Source: Oscillospiraceae bacterium
GTDB taxonomy: Bacteria > Bacillota > Clostridia > Oscillospirales > UBA929
Assembly: GCA_031271525.1 (NCBI GenBank)
Contig: JAISVO010000051.1
Span: 1 to 14,482, forward strand
Direction of reading: 5' to 3'
DNA length: 14,482 bases
Both the position numbers and the translations under genes were made by a program. Under the pieces are notes generated by a model. That model searched no databases. It saw only the letters and a list, made by a program, of their open reading frames with translations, and was not told the DNA's origin. Shown here one piece after another: positions 1 through 6,221 of the stretch (position 1 is the first letter of the stretch; the number at the start of each line of letters is the position of its first letter).

Positions 1-1244
1 TCCTCAATCGACTTGATAACCTTGCTGATATTTTGGCTCGCCGTATTGATGTCCCGTACCGCGCCGGTCAGTTCGTTCATCTGCTGGCTGCCCTTTTCGG
101 CGTTTCGCATGATCGTGTCCGCGAGAGCCGCCGCCTTACCCGCCATGTCGGCGTTGGTTTTCGTCTTTTCGGCAATCTCACTGATGGAGGACGACAGCTG
201 CTCCACCGACGCCGCCTGCTCGGTCGATCCCTGCGCCAGAGCCTGCGAGCCGTCCGCGATCTGCTTTGCGCCGGTACTGACTTGGTTGGTAGAGTTGTGG
301 ATCTCGCCGAACATGTTGTTGAGGGAGTCCAGCATCGTCTTCAGCGAGGTGCCGATGGTGTCGTTTTCGCTTAGCAGCTTAATATCGGGGGTCAGGTCGC
401 CGTTCGCGATCTTTCTCAGCATGTCGGACATATGGGTGATGTGGAGCAGAAAGGAGGAAGTGTTTTTGATAGTCTCCCCGATTTCATCCCGTATCTGACC
501 GTAGTTCATGGAGGTATCGGCGTCCTCCTGTGTCATCGAGATATCGCCGGTCGATCCGGCTTTCTTCATGAAGTCGGAGAGCGCTCTCAGCGGCTTGCTG
601 ATCAACCCCGATATGTAGAAGGCGAGGATCATAGCGATGACGACGGCAATCACCAGCACAACGATGATCATGGTCAGCATGATCTGAGCGAGGACGGTGT
701 TCGCGTCCGAGACGGCGGAGGCGTCCGCGACCTCTATATCCATGCATTGAGCAAAGTTTCCGCTGACGAAGTTGATCATCGGTCCCGAATCAGCGGAAAT
801 GGCAAGCACCTGCACCTCATCGAAAGCCAACGCCGCCTGATTGAGGGCATCTATAAAGGGCAGGAACTCGGCTTCATATCTCGTTCTTGCGTCAGTGAAG
901 AGGGTTTCAACCTCCTCGTTGCTGATCAGAGCCTCGTAGGCGTCGAGGTTAGTGGATATGTCCGCCATGAAGCCGTCGATAGCCGTCCGGGCGTTTTCCA
1001 CCTGCTGTTGGTTGTCGGCGTACGCGCCAATGGTGAACTCGCGGAGGTTAACGCGGATCTGTTGGAACATTGTAGTGACATTGCTCATGTAGGGCAGGGG
1101 TACAAGGTTATTGTCATACATGCTTGTGTACTTCTCGTCTAGTTGTAACATTCCGAAGATGCCGACCACACCGACGATAACCGCCAGCGCAATTACAATG
1201 ATGAAGCTTACGATCAGCTTCGCGGAAACCCGCAAGTTTTTCAT
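1..1244 (-). CDS. Methyl-accepting chemotaxis protein, N-terminal part (3' end outside window)
   Basis: Transmembrane chemoreceptor that would relay a ligand signal to CheA/CheW. The minus-strand frame is open from an ATG at 1244 to the window edge (414 codons). Visible in order: TM1 at about residues 9-31; a helical extracellular region at about 35-188 resembling a four-helix-bundle MCP sensor; TM2 at about 189-212; a HAMP region from about 213 (ISKPLRALSDFM); a second HAMP-like stretch at about 272-325 (LRKIANGDLTP); then the start of the signalling coiled coil, rich in A/S/Q/E (GSTEQAASVEQLSSSISEIA, about 339-358). The conserved signalling tip and C-terminus lie beyond base 1. GGAGGG sits about 9 nt before the ATG. 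No che genes are in view, so the ligand and array partners are unknown. Family call is certain; sensor subtype is inferred. Confidence 0.95.
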   Translation of the reverse strand, partial: MKNLRVSAKLIVSFIIVIALAVIVGVVGIFGMLQLDEKYTSMYDNNLVPLPYMSNVTTMFQQIRVNLREFTIGAYADNQQQVENARTAIDGFMADISTNLDAYEALISNEEVETLFTDARTRYEAEFLPFIDALNQAALAFDEVQVLAISADSGPMINFVSGNFAQCMDIEVADASAVSDANTVLAQIMLTMIIVVLVIAVVIAMILAFYISGLISKPLRALSDFMKKAGSTGDISMTQEDADTSMNYGQIRDEIGETIKNTSSFLLHITHMSDMLRKIANGDLTPDIKLLSENDTIGTSLKTMLDSLNNMFGEIHNSTNQVSTGAKQIADGSQALAQGSTEQAASVEQLSSSISEIAEKTKTNADMAGKAAALADTIMRNAEKGSQQMNELTGAVRDINTASQNISKVIKSIE

Positions 1245-1287
1245 TCGTAATTCCCTCCGTGCATTGTTTATTTTGGTCCATATCGAC

Positions 1288-1316
1288 AGTATACGCGCAT
1301 TTTTGCAGTATGTCAA
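1288..1316 (-). promoter_or_regulatory. Proximal sigma-A promoter of the chemoreceptor gene
   Basis: On the minus strand, TTGACA (1316-1311), a 17-bp spacer and TATACT (1293-1288). This predicts transcription from about 1281 and a leader of roughly 37 nt before the ATG at 1244. The -35 overlaps one arm of a 17-bp palindrome. Confidence 0.75.
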
Positions 1317-1326
1317 GGGTTGACAT
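1310..1326. promoter_or_regulatory. 17-bp palindrome between two promoters (candidate operator)
   Basis: ATGTCAA-GGG-TTGACAT is a perfect inverted repeat with 7-bp arms. It covers the proximal -35 and touches the distal -10, the position expected of a repressor or activator site. No regulator is identified. Confidence 0.4.
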
Positions 1327-1352
1327 TATAAGACACGTCAAACGCATGTAAA
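1325..1352 (-). promoter_or_regulatory. Distal sigma-A-like promoter of the chemoreceptor gene
   Basis: On the minus strand, TTTACA (1352-1347), a 16-bp spacer and a perfect TATAAT (1330-1325), immediately upstream of the proximal promoter. It would give a second, longer transcript of the chemoreceptor gene. Based on the motif only. Confidence 0.5.
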
Positions 1353-1614
1353 GAGAGTATACCGTTCAGTCTCGGCAGAATGGGGTACTATGTCAACCGA
1401 GGTGCAGCGATGAAGATACTGGAACTATTCGCGAGACTGGCAAGAATCATCGATCCATCGCTGTTTCGTTTCTTCATCTCTCATCCCCATCGCCAATATA
1501 CTAAAAAACTCTATTGGGCAACTTTTTTTGACAGACCACAAAGTACAGCCTGACACTGTCAAGCTATACTTTGTTAAACAAGGGTGGAGAGTGTCTGTTT
1601 CTCTAACAAATATC
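1353..1614. other. Intergenic stretch without a confident gene
   Basis: This lies between the chemoreceptor promoters and the 3' end of the zinc-ribbon RCC1-like gene. It holds a weak 47-codon plus-strand frame (1410-1553), a run of seven T at 1523-1529 and the 37-bp dyad at 1538-1574. It contains no tRNA and no protein frame that resembles a known family. Confidence 0.5.
1538..1574. repeat. 37-bp imperfect dyad, 18-bp arms around one central base
   Basis: The left arm (1538-1555, beginning ACAAAGTA) pairs with the right arm (1557-1574, ending TACTTTGT) at 16 of 18 positions, with a single C (1556) at the centre and TGACA-c-TGTCA at the core. ACAGAC (1531-1536) and GTCTGT (1593-1598) form a further outer pair. 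The U-tract expected of a Rho-independent terminator is missing on both strands. A protein-binding site, recombination site or remnant of a mobile element are possible. Confidence 0.6.
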
Positions 1615-3351
1615 TCACGGCAGCTTAATGCCGTGCCATTCACGTATCGTTTTGCGGAATTCATCATTGCCGTAATCAGGTAATGGAGCGATTGTGCCGT
1701 CTGCTTTCAACCCAACGATGTTACCTTGACCCGCAGCAACCGAAACGATATCGGACCAATCAGATACGTCAGGAAGCGGTAAACTCGGTTCGTTGTCCGA
1801 GATAACAACCGTACCATCTGATTTTAGTCCGACTGCTGGTATATAGCCGACAGCGGCGGAAATAACATCGCTCCATTTCAATACCTCACGCCATTGAATA
1901 TCATTCCATTCCCATGCACCTTCGGCATTTGCGATAACGACCTTCCCGTTAGATTTTACTCCGATCGTGTAACGGTCTCCAGACGCAACAGCAACAATAT
2001 TGCGCCACTTTGACATAGCGTTTCGGTTTCTTTTGTCGAACTTCCCCGCGACAAGTACCGTACCGTTGGATTTTAGGCCGACGGTATAATTGAACCCTGC
2101 CGAAACCGCGACAATATCGCTCCACCCGGAAACATCGCACTCTCCGTTTTCATTGTGTCCCGTTGCAACAACTGTGCCGTCAGATTTTAGACCGACAGAA
2201 TGCCAAATACCCGCCGATATGGCAATAATGTCTTGCCAGTCAGAAACATTGTATTTTCCTGCGGCAGGAATTATGTTGTAATTGCATCTGCTGATAACTG
2301 TACCATCCGTTTTTAAGAACAGGTAATAGTTTTCGCCCAACCCTTCTGTTGATATGGCCGAACCTGCTGATACGGCGCTTATGTCCCATAAATCAGATAC
2401 ATCCGCAGATTCGTCAGTAGTAACGACTGTACCGTCTGTTTTGACGGCAAACACATTTCCGGTGTTAGATACACTCACCGTCGTTAAAAGCGGCTTTCTC
2501 TCCAAGGATACGGTTGTTATCTCCAGCGGAACCTCCATGATGACATACACGATGGCTGCAATGATCAAGCCAGCTGTGACGAATAGGACAATTTTCTTAT
2601 ATGCCGCTTTGCTTCTGCGGCGCTGTTCAGCATCCGTTGGTTTTGCTATTTGCTCAACGCTATCGGTATGAGCTTCTTTTGCTCGTGCTACCTCCGCATG
2701 TTTTTTGCTAGGAGCGCTTTTCTTCGGAAGAGCAAAAATACTCGCCAATCCCAATAACACGGTGACATACACCGGGGTTTTTAAGGATACGCCCATCCAC
2801 AGCGATGCCAAGCCGCTTGCGTCGTTTGTCAGAAACGCATTGTAAATAAAAGTGAATATAATAAAAAGAACGCCAACCGACAGCGTGTAAATGCCTGCGG
2901 CAAAAAGAACAGGGCGGGCGCGATACTTTTTTATGAACAGCATAAATGCGCTTACAATATTCATCACGGGAATGATAAGAAGCGCAACAAAGAGCGCTCG
3001 CAGAATGGTAAGCCCTTCGATATGTGCGCCGCTTGCCGCGGCAGACCCGACCGCCTGATTGATTGCCGAGAACGTTGCAAAAACCGTCGCGCCGTCTTTG
3101 CCGTCTATCGGAAGCCCTGTAAGGCTTCCCGCAAAGGACAGCCCACTTATGCTAAACCAGTTCAAAACAAACATGATGGCTGCGGCGATATTGATTGCTA
3201 TGGCGATATAGAGTCTTACATCGGACTCTCCAAAGTTAATAACGACCGTATTCTGCACGGGCGAACGCTCCGGCGCGTTTGTTGGTTGTCCGCACTCAGG
3301 GCAAATATTTACGCCATCGTTGATTTTTGATCCGCATTTACTGCAATACAT
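1615..3351 (-). CDS. Zinc-ribbon, multi-pass membrane protein with C-terminal RCC1-like repeats
   Basis: Function not recognised. The 578-aa protein has an N-terminal zinc ribbon (CxxC at 3-6 and 17-20), four hydrophobic segments (about 47-65, 114-141, 146-174, 193-208), a polar lysine/arginine-rich linker (about 209-252) and a fifth membrane segment (about 253-271). From about 295 to the end it carries five or more units of about 40 residues with the pattern W-x-DIVAVSAG ... VGLKSDGTVV, related to RCC1-type propeller repeats. The ATG at 3351 (MYCSKCG) is chosen because GGAGGG lies 6-7 nt before it; an in-frame upstream ATG at 3399 has no such site. The gene follows the secreted RCC1/M23/SLH gene by 99 bp on the same strand, so co-transcription is likely. 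Its GC content is visibly lower than its neighbours', which hints at separate acquisition. Confidence 0.85.
   Translation of the reverse strand: MYCSKCGSKINDGVNICPECGQPTNAPERSPVQNTVVINFGESDVRLYIAIAINIAAAIMFVLNWFSISGLSFAGSLTGLPIDGKDGATVFATFSAINQAVGSAAASGAHIEGLTILRALFVALLIIPVMNIVSAFMLFIKKYRARPVLFAAGIYTLSVGVLFIIFTFIYNAFLTNDASGLASLWMGVSLKTPVYVTVLLGLASIFALPKKSAPSKKHAEVARAKEAHTDSVEQIAKPTDAEQRRRSKAAYKKIVLFVTAGLIIAAIVYVIMEVPLEITTVSLERKPLLTTVSVSNTGNVFAVKTDGTVVTTDESADVSDLWDISAVSAGSAISTEGLGENYYLFLKTDGTVISRCNYNIIPAAGKYNVSDWQDIIAISAGIWHSVGLKSDGTVVATGHNENGECDVSGWSDIVAVSAGFNYTVGLKSNGTVLVAGKFDKRNRNAMSKWRNIVAVASGDRYTIGVKSNGKVVIANAEGAWEWNDIQWREVLKWSDVISAAVGYIPAVGLKSDGTVVISDNEPSLPLPDVSDWSDIVSVAAGQGNIVGLKADGTIAPLPDYGNDEFRKTIREWHGIKLP
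1616..1635 (-). terminator. Weak stem-loop at the stop of the zinc-ribbon RCC1-like gene
   Basis: CACGGCA/TGCCGTG form a 7-bp stem with a 6-nt loop that ends at the stop codon on the minus strand. It is followed only by a T-poor AGATATTTGTT, so termination is possible but weakly supported. Confidence 0.3.
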
Positions 3352-3450
3352 CTGAATCCCTCCGGTTCGTAAAGTGTTGTTTGTTTTCCTCAAGGGCAAT
3401 ATATCCCACCCCGGGCGATCCGCAGCGCGGTAACCTGCTTTTTAGGGCAC

Positions 3451-5979
3451 CTACCCCGCCGCCGTCAACGCCTGATACACTCTCAGCAGGGTGATGATGC
3501 TCTGTTGATGGGTATACAGCGTCTTGGGCGAAAAGGTCAGTTTGCCTGATTCAGTGCTGCCCATGATCCCCTGACCGGTGATGAAGTCAACCGCAGATTG
3601 CGCCCAGCTTGCGATGTCGCCCCGGTCTGTCCACGCGACGGCCTCCTTCGGTTCGGTATAGAAGCCGACGACAGACCAAACGTTGCGGAGCATCGTCGCC
3701 GCCTGTTCCCGGGTCAGCGTACCGTCCGGGTTGAATAGGTTGTTCGCCGTGTCGGATCCGGTGATGATCCCAAGCGAAGCCGCGATCCCGATATCCCGGT
3801 CGGTCGTGTCGGCAAAGGTCTTCGGTGTCACGCTATCCGCCGGGTAGCCGACAACCCGCAGCATGTTGACAACCCCACGGCAGAACTCAATTCTGGTGGT
3901 GGGTGTTGTGTACCCGTTGCAAAGCTCCGGTGTCGCAAGCCCCAGCGCGGTCGCCGCGTCGATGTCCGCCTTTGCCCAAGGAGCGGGCTGTTCGGCGGGT
4001 GCTTTGACAATAAGACCGCCGCAGGTTGTGTCCAGAAACACGATCGGATCGACAAACCCCAATGTGTTGGCGCTGTTCGAGGTGTAGCCGGTATAGCTTA
4101 ACGCCCTTGTGTTGATTCCGAAGTGCAGGTGTTGGTAGGGGGAGTTCGGGTCCCATAGGGCGACCGCCCCGATTGGGTCCCCCTTCGCTACGGTTTTGCC
4201 CTCGGCGATTCCATCGCCGATCTTGATGTGCCCATACAGCGCGTAGAACGGCTTGCCGTCATCGTTCGTATGCTCAATGATCACGACCCCGCCGGGGGAT
4301 TTCCCAAGGTTACCGTACTCGCCGACTAACTGCGCGCAGACGACCTTTCCGCCACGGACGGCGTACACCGGGGAGTTTTCATAGTGCAAAATGTCAATCC
4401 CCAAGTGAAACCTTCCCGCAAACGCACCCCTTTCGGGGACTCCAAGCCACCCAAGGTAGGGGTTCGGATAGATTTCCAACGGAGTGTTGGGGTAGTTGTC
4501 CACCGGCTTCGCGTAACCAGTGTCAATGGCGGAGGGTTCGGGCGAGTCCGCTGACTCATCCGTCTGCGCCGCCGCGACCACTGTGACTACGCAGTTCTGC
4601 GCCGCTTGCCCGTCCGGGGTTAGTGCGCTGATAACGGTCTGCCCTTCCGACAGGGCTTCAATCGTACCGCCCGAAGCCGTCATGCTGTCGTTGCTCACCG
4701 TCGCGACTGCCGGATTTGTGGAGATCCACCGTACGGTAGGATCTGCGCCGCCGGGGCGGACTTGCGCCGTCAGTTTCTTCGTCTGCCCGACCGTTAGGGT
4801 AAGCGCCGACTCGCTGAGAGTAATGTGGGTGACGCTTCCGCTGGGTGCTGCGCCGGGAATAAGTATATCATCAAGGATCTTAATGGGTTTCTCTGCGTTA
4901 GCCTGTGTTCCGTTCCCGAGCTGCGAATAATCGTTCTCACCCCATCCCCAGAGTGACCCATCAGGCTTCAAAGCAACGACATTACGGAAACCGCAGTCAA
5001 GCGCGATTGCGTCCGTCATGGCAAGACCGAACACTCCATCCCGCACCGAGTCCTTATTCAACCCCCGTTGGTTTTCCTCATTGCGTCCCCATGTCCATAA
5101 CGTTCCGTCGGTTTTGATCGCGGCGCCGAAGTCTGCGCCGCCGCTGATAGCATGTATGTTGTCAAAGCCTCTTATAGCGAAGTCTACCGCGTATGGGGTT
5201 GATGACCGCCCAGCCTGCCCATGGTAATTCCATCCCCCCGACCACAATTGCCCGTTCTGATCCACCGCCAACGAGCAGCCGGCAGCCGTATCAATTAAAG
5301 ATACATTATCCATTACTTTTTGCGGTGTTATTCCATAATCACCGGAGGTTCGGTAACCCAATTGGCCGTGTTTGTTGTGACCCCAGCTCCATAAGCTTCC
5401 GTCGGTTCTCAATGCCAAAGCGAAGGAGTTCCCCGCAGATATCGCGCTCACGTCATCCATGACAAACACGGGCGTAGGATTATTTATGTCGGATCCGTCA
5501 CCGATCGTATAACTGGAGTTTTCGCCCCATGCCCACAGTGTACCATCTGTCTTTACGGCAAAAGAAAAGCTTTCTTTGGAATCTGCGGTTCTGACATCGT
5601 TCATGATTTTCACCGGAACACTGCGGTCAATTGTCGTGCCGTCCCCGAGCTGACCGTAGTTGTTACGTCCCCATGCCCACAGGGTTCCGTCTGTCTTTAC
5701 GGCAAGGGTATGGTATGCGCCGACGCTGACAGACGCATATCCATCCCCGATCTTTTCTGGTATCCTTCCGGTCTTGGTTGCGCCGTTGCCGAGCTGTCCG
5801 TAGTTATTCAACCCCCACATCCACAGCGAGCCGTCTGTTTTGATTGCCGCCGTATGTAACCCCGTGCTGAACGTCATAGGTGTTTCAATCTGCACCGCCC
5901 TTACCGTCAGCGGCACCGCTGTCACCAGTGTCAATATGAGGGCGAGGGTCATGACCAAGGATGCTAACCGGTTTCTCAC
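3451..5979 (-). CDS. Secreted RCC1-repeat / Big2 / M23 peptidase / SLH protein
   Basis: Likely an S-layer-anchored cell-wall hydrolase. The 842-aa protein has a signal peptide (about 1-28); seven RCC1-type blades at about 36-357 (pattern AVKTDGTLWAWGxNNYGQLG); a Big2 immunoglobulin-like domain at about 382-471; an M23 (LytM-type) metallopeptidase at about 500-650; and SLH repeats at about 667-840 (for example TFADTTDRDIGIAASLGIIT). The M23 zinc motifs are intact: H525xxxD529 and H617-L-H619, with H584 in LYGHI, so it should be active on peptidoglycan. The start is GTG at 5979, with GGAGG 8 nt upstream; no better ATG is near. A promoter lies upstream and a second RCC1-like gene follows. What the RCC1 propeller binds is unknown. 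Confidence 0.93.
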   Translation of the reverse strand: MRNRLASLVMTLALILTLVTAVPLTVRAVQIETPMTFSTGLHTAAIKTDGSLWMWGLNNYGQLGNGATKTGRIPEKIGDGYASVSVGAYHTLAVKTDGTLWAWGRNNYGQLGDGTTIDRSVPVKIMNDVRTADSKESFSFAVKTDGTLWAWGENSSYTIGDGSDINNPTPVFVMDDVSAISAGNSFALALRTDGSLWSWGHNKHGQLGYRTSGDYGITPQKVMDNVSLIDTAAGCSLAVDQNGQLWSGGWNYHGQAGRSSTPYAVDFAIRGFDNIHAISGGADFGAAIKTDGTLWTWGRNEENQRGLNKDSVRDGVFGLAMTDAIALDCGFRNVVALKPDGSLWGWGENDYSQLGNGTQANAEKPIKILDDILIPGAAPSGSVTHITLSESALTLTVGQTKKLTAQVRPGGADPTVRWISTNPAVATVSNDSMTASGGTIEALSEGQTVISALTPDGQAAQNCVVTVVAAAQTDESADSPEPSAIDTGYAKPVDNYPNTPLEIYPNPYLGWLGVPERGAFAGRFHLGIDILHYENSPVYAVRGGKVVCAQLVGEYGNLGKSPGGVVIIEHTNDDGKPFYALYGHIKIGDGIAEGKTVAKGDPIGAVALWDPNSPYQHLHFGINTRALSYTGYTSNSANTLGFVDPIVFLDTTCGGLIVKAPAEQPAPWAKADIDAATALGLATPELCNGYTTPTTRIEFCRGVVNMLRVVGYPADSVTPKTFADTTDRDIGIAASLGIITGSDTANNLFNPDGTLTREQAATMLRNVWSVVGFYTEPKEAVAWTDRGDIASWAQSAVDFITGQGIMGSTESGKLTFSPKTLYTHQQSIITLLRVYQALTAAG

Positions 5980-6023
5980 TGTCAGTTCCTCCCGATTCGG
6001 TTTGGTGAGGGATTATGCTGACC

Positions 6024-6052
6024 AGTATAGCACATCGCGGGCAATTTGGGAA
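6024..6052 (-). promoter_or_regulatory. Extended -10 promoter for the secreted RCC1/M23/SLH gene
   Basis: On the minus strand, TTCCCA (6052-6047, 4 of 6 consensus bases), a 17-bp spacer and TATACT (6029-6024) preceded by TGC, an extended -10 element. The leader would be about 38 nt, ending at the GTG start at 5979. Confidence 0.55.
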
Positions 6053-6148
6053 TATTGCCGGTGAACACTTCGTTCATTCTGCGCGGATGTGTGACTTTGC
6101 GGACGGACGAAAGCAAGTGTTGGAGAGATACCTGAGTTCTCGCGGGGC

Positions 6149-6177
6149 TTGACACAGAAGCCCTCTTGCCATATAAT
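6149..6177 (+). promoter_or_regulatory. Perfect consensus sigma-A promoter for the TIM-barrel/acyl-CoA ligase gene
   Basis: TTGACA (6149-6154), exactly 17 bp, TATAAT (6172-6177): 12 of 12 consensus bases. The predicted start is near 6184, giving a leader of about 38 nt that contains AGGAGG at 6206-6211. It predicts strong basal expression unless a repressor acts. Confidence 0.85.
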
Positions 6178-6221
6178 TTACACTTAATTGTAGAATTTAC
6201 GTCAGAGGAGGACCTATCACT

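Noticed and set aside
13..1142. Plus-strand open frames opposite the chemoreceptor gene
   Set aside because: They have no family resemblance and mirror a minus-strand frame that encodes a clear chemoreceptor with TM, HAMP and signalling segments.
1310..1326. TTGACA at 1320-1325 as a plus-strand promoter for the small frame at 1410
   Set aside because: No acceptable -10 hexamer 16-18 bp downstream; the sequence is better explained as a palindrome arm.
1538..1574. Reading the dyad as a Rho-independent terminator
   Set aside because: The seven-T run lies before, not after, the stem on the plus strand, and the minus-strand flank is A-rich; neither side gives a U-tract.
1425..1667. 80-codon minus-strand frame across the intergenic dyad
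   Set aside because: It overlaps the 3' end of the zinc-ribbon RCC1-like gene, has no ribosome-binding site and its composition is not convincing; coincidence or a remnant.
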